The notes: generated from the letters alone by a model not told the origin. DNA of 11,372 nucleotides from Pseudomonadota bacterium (GCA_023393655.1 JAEWKP010000419.1:1-11372), one strand, 5' to 3'; positions 1 to 7,205 are shown, numbered from the stretch's first letter. Translations and numbers: made by a program.

Positions 1-2
1 CC

Positions 3-194
3 TCAGACCTTGTCGACGGCCTTCTTGACCGCGTCCTTGCCCTTGCCCAGCGCCTGCTGGGCTTCGCCCTTCAGCTCCTGCGCCTTGCCCTCGGCCTCCC
101 ATTCCGGCTTGTTCATCGCCTTGCCGGCGGCCTGCTTGACGTTGCCGGCGGCCTCGTTGGCCATGCCCTTGATCTTGTCGGTCGTGCTGCCCAT
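3..194 (-). CDS. CsbD family stress-response protein (63 aa)
   Basis: A small, hydrophilic, Lys/Ala/Gly-rich protein with the CsbD layout: an N-terminal DKIKGMANEAAGNVKQ segment, a central PEWEAEGKAQELKGEAQQ repeat and a helical Lys-rich tail. The family's general-stress association is known, but its biochemical role is not. The usual length is about 60-70 residues, so the gene is complete although it sits at the window edge. The ATG at 194 is preceded by an AGGAG (204-208, read on the minus strand) at 9-nt spacing, which fixes the start. There is no signal peptide, so it is probably cytosolic. It follows the XRE regulator gene on the same strand with about 80 bp between, and could share its transcript or have its own promoter. 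Confidence 0.93.
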   Translation of the reverse strand: MGSTTDKIKGMANEAAGNVKQAAGKAMNKPEWEAEGKAQELKGEAQQALGKGKDAVKKAVDKV

Positions 195-273
195 CGCGCT
201 TAACTCCTGAAGAGATCGGCCCCCAGCCGATTTCCGCTGAGAGAACCGGCGCGATGCGGAAAGGTTCCGGCTC

Positions 274-1089
274 TCAGGCGGCGTCTTCTGCCGGCATGGC
301 GAGCGCCCGCAACGCCTCTGCCGTAGCCGTATCGGCCGGGAAAAATGTTTCTAGCGCCAGTTCCGAGAGGGTGACGTCGACCGGCGTGCCAAACACGGTC
401 GTCGTCGAGATCAGCGACAGTGTGGTCTCGCCGAGTTTCAACTGCATGGGCACGACGATGGCGGCTTCCGCCTCGGCTTCGTGTCGCGTGCCTGCGCCGG
501 GATGGGAATAGCTCATCAGCTCGCCCAGCAATTCGCCGAGCTTTGCATCGGCCGTCGCGCGCACCTGCTGGCGCAGCCTTGCCAGCAGATGGGCGCGCCA
601 TTCCGCGAGGTTGAGAATGAAGGGCGCGAGCCCCTGCGGATGCAGCGAGAGGCGCAGCACATTGACGGGCGGCTTCAGGAGCTCCGCATCGGCGACGAGG
701 CTGAGCAACCGCGTCACAGCATTGTTGTACGCCAGCAGCGTCCAGTGCCGGTCGACGGCGACGGCCGGATAGGGCTCGTGTCCCCTGAGGATCAGGTCGA
801 TCGCGCTGCGGGCAGCGTCGAGCGAAGGGTCTTCCAGCGAGCGCTCCGGGTAGATCGGGGCATAGCCGGCCGCCAATAGCAGCGCGTTGCGCTCGCGCAG
901 GGGCACGCCGAGATGCTCGGCCAGGAGCAGGACCATCTCACGGCTGGGGCGCGAACGGCCGCTTTCGATGAAGCTCAGATGCTTCTGCGAGATCTCGGCC
1001 TCGAGCGCGAGATCGAGCTGGCTGAAGCGGCGCAGCTGGCGCCAGTCCCGCAGGAGCGCGCCGATGGGAGGAGGCTGATGTGTGTTCAT
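274..1089 (-). CDS. XRE-family regulator with MmyB-like ligand-binding domain
   Basis: DNA-binding transcription regulator of about 271 aa. Residues 9-64 form an XRE helix-turn-helix (LLRDWRQLRRFSQLDLALEA, then a recognition-helix region ISQKHLSFIESGRSRPSREM). Residues from about 89 to 260 match the MmyB-like PAS-fold ligand-binding domain: HWTLLAYNNAV, VLRLSLHPQGLAPFILNL, and the C-terminal FGTPVDVTLSELALETFFPAD signature. The ligand is unknown. I chose the ATG at 1089 because the conserved N-terminus begins there, but it has no good Shine-Dalgarno. An in-frame TTG at 1125, just 3 nt after GGGAGG (1129-1134), is a real alternative that would add 12 residues. The gene is divergent from the membrane-protein gene at 1219, and such regulators often control the divergent neighbour (inference). 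Confidence 0.93.
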   Translation of the reverse strand: MNTHQPPPIGALLRDWRQLRRFSQLDLALEAEISQKHLSFIESGRSRPSREMVLLLAEHLGVPLRERNALLLAAGYAPIYPERSLEDPSLDAARSAIDLILRGHEPYPAVAVDRHWTLLAYNNAVTRLLSLVADAELLKPPVNVLRLSLHPQGLAPFILNLAEWRAHLLARLRQQVRATADAKLGELLGELMSYSHPGAGTRHEAEAEAAIVVPMQLKLGETTLSLISTTTVFGTPVDVTLSELALETFFPADTATAEALRALAMPAEDAA

Positions 1090-1108
1090 GGCGCAGAAGC
1101 TAGCGATC

Positions 1109-1119
1109 CCGACGGTCGG
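1109..1119. promoter_or_regulatory. Candidate operator palindrome in divergent intergenic region
   Basis: CCGAC-G-GTCGG is a perfect 5-bp inverted repeat around one central base, in the 129-bp gap between the XRE regulator (ATG at 1089) and the membrane-protein gene (ATG at 1219). Its position would suit autoregulation plus control of the neighbour. A short GC-rich palindrome can arise by chance here, and if the regulator starts at the upstream TTG (1125) the site lies inside its coding sequence. Confidence 0.25.
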
Positions 1120-1218
1120 TTCCAATTACCTCCCGCTTAATCGACCGGCCGACGCGGTTCCGTCAGCATTCCCCTCATCGAAACGGGCTTGAGGCCCAGA
1201 ACTGCCAAGGAGAATGCC

Positions 1219-1644
1219 ATGTCGCTCATCCAGTCCTCGCCCCTGCTGCGCAACGCTCTCGCCCTTGATGCCGCCGCCTGCGCCGGCATGGGCCTGATGC
1301 TCGCCGCTGCCGCCGGGCCGCTCGCCGCCCCGCTCGGCTTGCCCTTGGAGTTCCTGCGTGGCGCCGGGCTCGTGCTGCTGCCCTGCGCGGCACTGCTCGG
1401 CTGGTTCGCCAGCCGCAAGGCCCTGCCGCGCTTCGCCGTCTACGCCGTGATCGGTGTCAATCTGCTCTGGATCGCCGACAGCATCGCGATCCTGTTGATG
1501 GGCTGGTTCGCACCGACCGGGCTCGGCGTCGCCTTCGTGCTGGCTCAGGCGGCCGCCGTTGCCATCGTGACCGAACTCGAAGTCATCGGCTTCAAGCGTT
1601 CGGCCGCAATCCGGCCGTCAGCCGACGCTGCGGCGCTCCGGTGA
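1219..1644 (+). CDS. Small four-helix integral membrane protein (hypothetical)
   Basis: 141 aa with four predicted membrane segments at roughly residues 13-35, 45-65, 72-95 and 100-120, and a short polar C-terminal tail (FKRSAAIRPSADAAALR), so it should sit in the inner membrane with both ends on the same side. I do not recognise a named family or a catalytic motif, and function is unknown. The start at 1219 is supported by AAGGAGA (1207-1213) 5 nt upstream; an upstream in-frame start at 1189 would place this ribosome-binding site inside the coding region and is less likely. It is divergent from the MmyB-like regulator gene, so it may be that regulator's target (inference). The next gene begins 69 bp downstream on the same strand. 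Confidence 0.85.
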   Translation: MSLIQSSPLLRNALALDAAACAGMGLMLAAAAGPLAAPLGLPLEFLRGAGLVLLPCAALLGWFASRKALPRFAVYAVIGVNLLWIADSIAILLMGWFAPTGLGVAFVLAQAAAVAIVTELEVIGFKRSAAIRPSADAAALR

Positions 1645-1713
1645 AGACCGTCATCTGACTGTCGCATGGGCTGACTAGCCGACGGGCCTCTGTCCCCACA
1701 GCGGTGAGACCCC

Positions 1714-3915
1714 ATGCGCCAGCCTCTCGTCCTCGCGGCTCTCGCCGCTGTCCTGCTCAGCGGCACGGCCATGGCCGAGCCGCTCTTCAACCGGATCGCC
1801 ACCTTCTCCGTGCCGCAGAACCTGCCGGCCGATCGCGATCCCGCCAAGAAGACCGTCTCCGAGATCATCGCCGCCAATGGCGACGGCACGCTGCTCGCCT
1901 ATACCGACGCGGAGCAGAAGGCGCTGGGGATCATCGATATCGCCGATCCCGCCAATCCCAAGCCCGCCGGCTTCGTGCCGCTCGAAGGCGAATCCACCTC
2001 GGTCACGATCCTCGGCGACAAGGCCTTCGTCGCGGTCGTCACCTCCGGCGACAATTTCAAGGAGCCGGCCGGCCATCTCGCCACCGTCGACCTCAAGACG
2101 AAGCAGGTCGTCGCCAAGTGCGATCTCGGCGGCCAGCCGGACTCGGTCACGCTGACCAAGGACAAGGGCAAGATCGTCATCGCCATCGAAAACGAGCGTG
2201 ACGAGAAGCTCAACAAGGGCGCCCTGCCGCAGCTCCCCGCCGGCAACCTCACCCTGATCGGTATCAAGGACGGCGCCGTCGACTGCGCCACGCGCCAGGT
2301 CGTCGATCTCACCGGCATCGCTGCGGTCGAGCCCACGGATCCAGAACCGGAATTCGTCGATGCCAACCAGGACGGGCTCGTCGTGGTGACGCTGCAGGAG
2401 AACAACCACCTCGCCATCGTCGATTCGAAGACCGGCAAGCTCGTGGCGCATTTCCCCGCCGGCGCGGTCGATCTCAAGGCCATCGACAAGACCCGCGACG
2501 GCAGGATCAGCCCGACCGAGGAGTTGAAGGGCGCCGCTCGCGAGCCGGACGCCGTGCGCTGGCTCGACAATGACCGCTTCGTCACCGCCAATGAGGGCGA
2601 CTGGAAGGGCGGCTCTCGCGGCTTCACCATCTTCCGCAAGGACGGCACGGTCGAATTCGATTCCGGCTCGGACGTCGATCACATCGCCATGCGCCTCGGC
2701 CATTACCCCGAGCGCCGTTCGGCCGCCAAAGGCAGCGAGCCGGAGGGCATCGAGGTCGCGACCTATGGCACCGACCGCCTGATCTTCGTCGGGCTGGAGC
2801 GCGCCTCGCTGGTGCTGGTCTACAGGGACGAGGGTGCCGGCAAGGCGCCGCGCTTCCTGCAGGCTCTGCCGACTGGCATCGGCCCCGAGGGGCTGCTCGC
2901 CATCCCACAGCGCGATCTTTTCGTCTCGGCCTCCGAGACCGATGTCGGCGAGAAGGGTGGCGCGCGCTCAGTCGTGATGATCTATCGCCGCGCCGAGCAG
3001 GTGGCCGCCTATCCGACGATCCAGTCCGCTGACGAGAACGGCCTGCCGATCGGCTGGGGCGCGCTCTCCGGTCTCGCGGCGGATCGGACAGTGCCCGGCA
3101 AGCTCTTCGCGATCACCGACAGCGCCTATACGCCCTCGCGTCTCCTTGAGATCGACGCGACGCAGAAGCCCGCCAAGATCACCGGCGCCATCATCGTGAC
3201 CAGGGACGGCAAGCCGGCCTCCTACGATCTCGAGGGTGTCGCCACCCGCGAGGGCGGCGGCTTCTGGCTGGCCTCCGAGGGCAATCCCGAGAAGAAGGAT
3301 GCGCCGCTCGCCGACAAGCTGTTGCGCGTTTCGGTCAAGGGTGAGGTCGAGGAGGAGATCGTCCTGCCGGAAGCGCTCGCCAGGCACGCGGTCCGCTTCG
3401 GCTTCGAGGGCGTGGCGGTGACGGGTACGGGTGCGGAAGAGACCGTCTGGCTCGCCGTGCAGCGTGAATGGAAGGACGATCCCAAGGGCAAGGCCAAGCT
3501 CCTTTCCTACAAGCCGGCGAGCAAGGAATGGGGCGTGCTGCACTATCCGCTGTCGCAGCCGGCCGCTGGCTTCTGGATGGGCCTGTCGGAGCTGGTGGCG
3601 CTCGGCGACGACCGCTTCGCGGTGATCGAGCGCGACAACGGCTTCGGCGCCAAGGCGGTGAAGACGCTCCAAACCTTCTCGGTGAAGGGGCTGAAGCCGG
3701 CGGCGATCGGTGCGGCGGAGATCCCGACTGTGACCAAGACCCTGCTGCGCGATTTGACGCCTGACCTGATGAAGGCTGGCGGCTACGGCCTCGACAAGGT
3801 CGAGGGCATGACGGTCGACAAGGCCGGCAATCTCTTCGTCGTCACCGATAATGATGGCGTCGACGATTCCTCCGGCGAGACCCAGTTCTTCGCCTTCGGC
3901 CCACTGCCGCGCTGA
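1714..3915 (+). CDS. Exported two-domain protein: choice-of-anchor-I-like propeller plus phytase-like esterase domain
   Basis: 733 aa with a Sec signal peptide (MRQPLVLAALAAVLLSGTAMA, cleaved before EPLF), so periplasmic or secreted. Residues from about 22 to 430 resemble the choice-of-anchor-I / LVIVD-type beta-propeller: repeated blade-like strands (LGIIDIADPANPKPAGFV, LATVDLKTKQVVAKC, LAIVDSKTGKLVAHF) and the family-like PEPEFVDANQDGLVVVTLQENN. Residues 433-733 match the esterase-like domain of the phytase family (GWGALSGLAAD, LFAITDSAYTPSRLLEID, YDLEGVATREGGGFWLASEGNP, VEGMTVDKAGNLFVVTDNDGVDD). Residues 258-269 fit an EF-hand-type calcium loop (D258, T260, D262, G263, I265, E269). The substrate is unknown; phosphate-ester hydrolysis is a family-based guess. 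GGTGAG (1703-1708) precedes the ATG. Two long antisense ORFs over this gene are shadows of its GC-rich codons. Confidence 0.9.
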   Translation: MRQPLVLAALAAVLLSGTAMAEPLFNRIATFSVPQNLPADRDPAKKTVSEIIAANGDGTLLAYTDAEQKALGIIDIADPANPKPAGFVPLEGESTSVTILGDKAFVAVVTSGDNFKEPAGHLATVDLKTKQVVAKCDLGGQPDSVTLTKDKGKIVIAIENERDEKLNKGALPQLPAGNLTLIGIKDGAVDCATRQVVDLTGIAAVEPTDPEPEFVDANQDGLVVVTLQENNHLAIVDSKTGKLVAHFPAGAVDLKAIDKTRDGRISPTEELKGAAREPDAVRWLDNDRFVTANEGDWKGGSRGFTIFRKDGTVEFDSGSDVDHIAMRLGHYPERRSAAKGSEPEGIEVATYGTDRLIFVGLERASLVLVYRDEGAGKAPRFLQALPTGIGPEGLLAIPQRDLFVSASETDVGEKGGARSVVMIYRRAEQVAAYPTIQSADENGLPIGWGALSGLAADRTVPGKLFAITDSAYTPSRLLEIDATQKPAKITGAIIVTRDGKPASYDLEGVATREGGGFWLASEGNPEKKDAPLADKLLRVSVKGEVEEEIVLPEALARHAVRFGFEGVAVTGTGAEETVWLAVQREWKDDPKGKAKLLSYKPASKEWGVLHYPLSQPAAGFWMGLSELVALGDDRFAVIERDNGFGAKAVKTLQTFSVKGLKPAAIGAAEIPTVTKTLLRDLTPDLMKAGGYGLDKVEGMTVDKAGNLFVVTDNDGVDDSSGETQFFAFGPLPR

Positions 3916-3939
3916 GTGTTCGGACCAAGGAAACACGCC

Positions 3940-4032
3940 GTCATTCCGGACAAGCGGCGGAGCCGCGTTGATCCGGAATCCATCGAAGGGCGACGCGCTC
4001 TACGATGGATTCCGGGCCAAGCCCGGAATGAT
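3940..4032. repeat. Multi-hairpin palindromic intergenic element (element A)
   Basis: A compact structure built from alternating inverted copies of TTCCGG/CCGGAA (at 3944, 3973, 4010 and 4023). Perfect pairings seen: outer arms TCATTCCGG (3941-3949) with CCGGAATGA (4023-4031); a 13-bp central stem CCGGAATCCATCG (3973-3985) with CGATGGATTCCGG (4003-4015); a left hairpin TTCCGGA/TCCGGAA (3944-3950/3972-3978) holding an inner GCGGC/GCCGC stem; and a right hairpin TTCCGGGC-CAA-GCCCGGAA (4010-4028). It lies 24 bp past the stop of the phytase-like gene, at a convergent junction. From memory, similar elements recur between genes in Bosea and Bradyrhizobium-type genomes. A transcript-end or bidirectional termination role is inference. 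Confidence 0.85.
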
Positions 4033-4070
4033 GGCGCGGTTTGGTCGAAGGGCAGCGTAACCCGTAACGC

Positions 4071-4106
4071 AAAAGAAAAGCCCCGGATGCGGTCAGCATC
4101 CGGGGC
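4071..4106 (-). terminator. Rho-independent terminator of the metNIQ operon
   Basis: An 11-bp perfect stem GCCCCGGATGC (4080-4090) / GCATCCGGGGC (4096-4106) with a GGTCA loop. On the plus strand it is preceded by AAAAGAAAA, so on the minus strand the hairpin is followed by TTTTCTTTT, the classic U-tract. It lies about 46 nt past the metQ stop. A second weaker hairpin (CCTGGCT 4113-4119 / AGCCAGG 4133-4139) sits between it and metQ. Its polarity assigns it to the methionine operon, not to the plus-strand gene ending at 3915. Confidence 0.92.
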
Positions 4107-4151
4107 AAGGCGCCTGGCTATGTTGACTGGAGAGCCAGGTGGGAGGAGCGG

Positions 4152-4952
4152 TTACCAGCCGGCGAGGACGGCGCCCTTGAAGCGCTCGGCGACGAAGGCC
4201 TTGATTTCGGGCGTGTGGTAGCTTTCGACCAGCGTCTTGACCCAGGGCTTGTCCTTGTCGACGCTGCGCACGGCGATCAGGTTGACATAGGGGCCCTTGG
4301 CATCCTCGCGCAGGATCGCCGAGGCCGGGTCGATCTTGGCATCGACGGCATAGTTGGTGTTGATCGCGGCGGCCGCGACATCGGCCAGCGAGCGCGGGGT
4401 CTGCGCCGCCTCGATCTCGATGATCTTCAGCTTCTTCGGGTTGCCGACGATATCGGCCGGGCTGGGCTTGAAGCCGACGCCGTCCTTCAGCTTGATCACG
4501 CCCTTGTCCTGCAGCAGCAGGAGCGAGCGGCCGCCATTGGTCGGGTCGTTCTGGATCGCGACGGTCGAACCATCCGGCACCTGCGACCAGTCCTTGTACT
4601 TGGTGGAGTAGATGCCGAGCGGGAAGTTCACGGTGAGGCCGGCGCTCTCGATCTTGAAGCCGCGATCCTTCACCTGATTGTCGAGATAGGGCTGGTTCTG
4701 GAAGGAATTGGCCTCCAGCTCGCCGGCATCGAGCGCCTGGTTCGGCACGACATAGTCGGAGAACTCGATGATCTTGAGCTCGATGCCCTTCTTGGCGAGG
4801 ACGGGCTTCACCTTCTCCAGGATCTCGGCATGCGGGCCGGGCGAGACGCCGATGCGGACCACCTGGTTCTGCTGGGCGAGCGCCGGGACGGCGGCAAGCG
4901 TCAGGGCGAAGCCGGCAAGCAGCGCGGCGCGGCGGTTGAGGAGGGTCGTCAT
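4152..4952 (-). CDS. metQ: MetQ, methionine ABC transporter substrate-binding protein
   Basis: 266-aa periplasmic binding protein of the NlpA/MetQ family, which captures methionine and delivers it to the MetI permease. Diagnostic stretches: VRIGVSPGPHAEIL (32-45), IEFSDYVVPNQALDAGELEANSFQNQPYL, VAIQNDPTNGGRSLLLLQ (131-148) and the C-terminal TPEIKAFVAERFKGAV. A Sec signal peptide ends PALA (cleaved before QQNQ). There is no lipobox cysteine, so unlike the E. coli lipoprotein this looks soluble in the periplasm. The ATG at 4952 has an AAGGAAA ribosome-binding site upstream. It is the last gene of the operon, 42 bp after metI, with a terminator beyond it. Regulation is probably through the SAM-II element at the operon's 5' end. 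Confidence 0.96.
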   Translation of the reverse strand: MTTLLNRRAALLAGFALTLAAVPALAQQNQVVRIGVSPGPHAEILEKVKPVLAKKGIELKIIEFSDYVVPNQALDAGELEANSFQNQPYLDNQVKDRGFKIESAGLTVNFPLGIYSTKYKDWSQVPDGSTVAIQNDPTNGGRSLLLLQDKGVIKLKDGVGFKPSPADIVGNPKKLKIIEIEAAQTPRSLADVAAAAINTNYAVDAKIDPASAILREDAKGPYVNLIAVRSVDKDKPWVKTLVESYHTPEIKAFVAERFKGAVLAGW

Positions 4953-4994
4953 GATGTCGTTTCCTTCAGTCGGATGCGGATGAACGGGGCAGCG

Positions 4995-5660
4995 TCAAGC
5001 GTGGCGCAGACGCTTGTTGAGATGGCGGGCGAGCCGGTCGCCGATGCTCTGGACGAGCTGGACGAGGACGATGAGCACGGCGACGACCGCCGCCATCACG
5101 TCAGGCATGAAGCGCTGGTAGCCGTAGCGGATGCCGAGATCGCCGAGCCCGCCGCCGCCGACCGCGCCGACCATGGCCGAGAAGCCGATCAGGCTGACCA
5201 GCGCCAGCGTCAGGCCGAGCACGATCGCCGGCAGGGCCTCGGGCACCAGCACCTTGCGCACGATCTGGACGGGTGTGGCACCCATGGCACGCGCGGCCTC
5301 GACCAGCCCCTGGTCGACCTCGCGCACCGCGCCTTCGATCAGGCGGGCGATGAACGGCGTGGAGGCGACGGTCAGCGGCACGATCGCGGCACCGGTGCCG
5401 ATCGAGGTGCCGGCGATCAGGCGGGTGAACGGGATGATCGCGACGACGAGGATGATGAAGGGCGTCGAGCGCGTGGCGTTGACCAGGGTGCCCAGGAACA
5501 GGTTGGCGGCCGGCGCCGCGAAGAGTTCGCCGCGCTTGCTGGTGGCGAGGAAGACGCCGAGCGGCAGGCCGAACAGCGTGCCGAGCCCGGCTGCGACCGC
5601 GACCATGGCCAGCGTGTCCAGCGTCGACTGGGCGATCAGGCGGATGATTTCAGGAGACAT
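4995..5660 (-). CDS. metI: MetI, methionine ABC transporter permease
   Basis: 221-aa inner-membrane permease with about five hydrophobic helices. The ABC-permease EAA loop, which docks onto MetN, is at residues 121-149 (EAARAMGATPVQIVRKVLVP then EALPAIVLG). MetI-typical stretches include NATRSTPFIILVVAIIPFTR (61-80) and GFSAMVGAVGGGGLGDLGIRYGYQ. Length matches the family (about 217-225). Its ATG lies inside the 3' end of metN (11-nt overlap), so translation is probably coupled; metQ follows 42 bp later. A long plus-strand ORF spanning metI and metQ is a codon-bias shadow. Confidence 0.96.
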   Translation of the reverse strand: MSPEIIRLIAQSTLDTLAMVAVAAGLGTLFGLPLGVFLATSKRGELFAAPAANLFLGTLVNATRSTPFIILVVAIIPFTRLIAGTSIGTGAAIVPLTVASTPFIARLIEGAVREVDQGLVEAARAMGATPVQIVRKVLVPEALPAIVLGLTLALVSLIGFSAMVGAVGGGGLGDLGIRYGYQRFMPDVMAAVVAVLIVLVQLVQSIGDRLARHLNKRLRHA

Positions 5661-6771
5661 GGCCGATCACCTCCGCCTTGAGTCCGAGGCTTCTGAGGGC
5701 GCCGAGCACGGCATCGCTCTCCGGTGCGCGCGAGGGCACCGAGACGAGCAGGCTGCCGAAGGGCTGGCCGGCGATGGCGTCGATCCGCCCGGCCAGAATG
5801 TTGACGTCGACGCCGACGATGGCGCTGAGCCGGCTGATCACCGGCGCCGTCGCGTTCTCGCCGAGGAAAGTGATGCGCAGCACGATATTGTCGCCGGGAC
5901 GCGCGTCCTTGCGGATGCGATGGGCGAGATGCTCAGGCAGTTCGACGCCGGTCACCGTCTCGACGAAGCTCGCCGTCGTCGGGTGCTGCGGGTTGGTGAA
6001 GACCGCGAAGGTCTCGCCCTGCTCGACGATGCGCCCGCCTTCGATGACAGCGACGCGGTCGCAGATTTCCTTGATGACGGGGATCTCGTGGGTGATCAGC
6101 AGGATGGTGATGCCGAGCTCGCGATTGACTTGGCGGAGGAGCGCAAGGATCGAGCGCGTCGTCTCGGGGTCGAGTGCCGAGGTCGCCTCGTCGCAGAGCA
6201 GCACCTTCGGGTCGGTGGCCAGCGCACGCGCAATGCCGACGCGCTGCTTCTGCCCGCCCGAGAGCTCGGCCGGATAGCGCGCGCTCTTGTCGGAGAGGCC
6301 GACCAGTGCGAGCAGGCGCTCGACCTTCGCCGCGATCTCGGCCTTGCCGGCGCCCGCGATCTCCAGCGGCAGCGCGACATTGTCGAAGACCGTGCGCGAC
6401 GAGAGCAGGTTGAAATGCTGGAAGATCATGCCGATCCGCCGGCGCTGCTGGCGCCAGCCGGATTCGGTGAGGCCCGTGACATCGGTGCCTTCGATCAGGA
6501 TGCGCCCTTCCGTGGCGCGCTCCAGGCCATTGACGAGGCGGATCAGCGTCGACTTGCCGGCGCCGGAGCGACCGATCACGCCGAGGATGGTGCCGGCGGG
6601 CACGTCGAGATCGATCCCGGCGAGCGCGCCGACCGGCTGCTGGCCGCGGCGGCCCGGATAGGTCTTGCCGACCCGTTCGAAGCGGATGGCCGGATCGGAT
6701 AAGGATAGGGGCAAGGAAACAGAAGAGGCGCCGGCATTGAGCGTGCCGGGTCTGACGGGGGCGTTCATCAT
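5650..6771 (-). CDS. metN: MetN, methionine ABC transporter ATP-binding protein
   Basis: 373-aa cytoplasmic ATPase that powers methionine uptake by MetI/MetQ. Walker A GRSGAGKS (67-74), Q-loop Q118 in MIFQHFNLL, signature LSGGQ (170-174), Walker B VLLCDEA (190-196) and the switch histidine H228. A C-terminal NIL ferredoxin-like domain (about 297-370) is the MetN-specific site where methionine feeds back to inhibit transport. Two adjacent ATGs (6771 and 6768) follow a GAGGA (6773-6777) at 1 and 4 nt; the second is better spaced, so the protein may begin one residue later. The upstream 57-aa ORF stops 4 nt before the first ATG, within the ribosome-binding site, which implies coupled translation. 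The N-terminal 25 residues before the ATPase core are longer than in E. coli MetN. Confidence 0.96.
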   Translation of the reverse strand: MMNAPVRPGTLNAGASSVSLPLSLSDPAIRFERVGKTYPGRRGQQPVGALAGIDLDVPAGTILGVIGRSGAGKSTLIRLVNGLERATEGRILIEGTDVTGLTESGWRQQRRRIGMIFQHFNLLSSRTVFDNVALPLEIAGAGKAEIAAKVERLLALVGLSDKSARYPAELSGGQKQRVGIARALATDPKVLLCDEATSALDPETTRSILALLRQVNRELGITILLITHEIPVIKEICDRVAVIEGGRIVEQGETFAVFTNPQHPTTASFVETVTGVELPEHLAHRIRKDARPGDNIVLRITFLGENATAPVISRLSAIVGVDVNILAGRIDAIAGQPFGSLLVSVPSRAPESDAVLGALRSLGLKAEVIGHVS

Positions 6772-6775
6772 GTCC

Positions 6776-6949
6776 TCAGAAATGCGTGTGGCAGGACCAG
6801 TGGGCGATGCCGAGCTGCTCGATGGTCACGTCATGGACCGAGCGGCGCTGGTCGTCCGCGGCTGCGGCGTCGAGCGGGTCGAAGGTCGCCGGAACGGCTT
6901 GGGCGAACCAGTTCGCGATGCCGTTCCAGAGAGCGGAGAGGAGCTGCAT
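6776..6949 (-). CDS. Small hypothetical protein (57 aa) preceding metN
   Basis: An ORF starting MQLLSALWNGIANWFAQAVP and ending IAHWSCHTHF, with a hydrophobic/aromatic amphipathic N-terminus, an acidic middle (DPLDAAAADD) and a Cys/His-rich C-terminus (H50, C53, H54, H56). No family is recognised. Evidence that it is real: about 51 of 57 codons end in G or C, like the neighbouring genes; it starts 7 nt after the stop of the 82-aa gene and its TGA lies 4 nt before the metN ATG, overlapping metN's ribosome-binding site. It therefore probably couples translation into metN and is co-transcribed with metNIQ. A role in transport or its regulation is inferred from position only. It is too short for many automatic annotations. 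Confidence 0.7.
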   Translation of the reverse strand: MQLLSALWNGIANWFAQAVPATFDPLDAAAADDQRRSVHDVTIEQLGIAHWSCHTHF

Positions 6950-6956
6950 CGTCGCC

Positions 6957-7205
6957 TCACGAAGCCAGGAGCAGCGGCGCGCGCCGCTGCGAGCGGAAGA
7001 GCCGGCGTGCGGCGGTCTCGGCGGCTCCGGGTGTGGCGAAACGCTGCCCGTCGAGCGCCCGGAAGGCGGCGGAAGCCGAGACGAAGGTGAAGTCGCGCTC
7101 GTCGGCGCGGCGGCTTACGAGCCCGATCTGGGCCTCGCCGAGCTCGATGACATAGGCTTGCTGCGCCGGGCGGACCCGGGCGGGAAGGGAATGAAGCTGG
7201 GACAT
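6957..7205 (-). CDS. Conserved-looking small hypothetical protein (82 aa), first structural gene of the met operon
   Basis: 82 aa beginning MSQLHSLPARVRPAQQAYVI. The core reads as short beta strands (YVIELGEAQIGLVSRR, DFTFVSASAAFRALDGQRF) followed by a helix rich in Ala/Arg (GAAETAARRLF). From memory, small unnamed proteins with a similar AFRxLxGxRF...AAxxAAR pattern occur in Rhizobiales; I cannot assign a function. GC-rich third positions run through the whole ORF but drop upstream of 7205, which favours this ATG over a TTG at 7340 that would give 127 aa. An AAAGGCAG lies about 5 nt before the ATG. No signal peptide or membrane helix. It stops 7 nt before the 57-aa gene and lies about 180 nt downstream of the SAM-II element, so it should be methionine/SAM-regulated. 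Confidence 0.78.
   Translation of the reverse strand: MSQLHSLPARVRPAQQAYVIELGEAQIGLVSRRADERDFTFVSASAAFRALDGQRFATPGAAETAARRLFRSQRRAPLLLAS

Noticed and set aside
1675..3936. Two long minus-strand ORFs opposite the phytase-like gene
   Set aside because: The plus-strand gene has a signal peptide, a ribosome-binding site and two recognisable domains; the antisense products are repetitive Asp/Arg/Gly/Leu sequence.
3940..4106. CRISPR array or insertion-sequence end
   Set aside because: The repeats are inverted hairpins with no regular spacers, no transposase gene and no target-site duplication visible.
4215..5681. 488-aa plus-strand ORF antisense to metQ and metI
   Set aside because: Lies opposite genes with clear family motifs; composition is Asp/Arg/Gly/Ala-rich low complexity typical of the antisense of GC-rich codons.
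5131..6702. 523-aa plus-strand ORF antisense to metI and metN
   Set aside because: Same reason: shadow of metI and metN, no recognisable domain.
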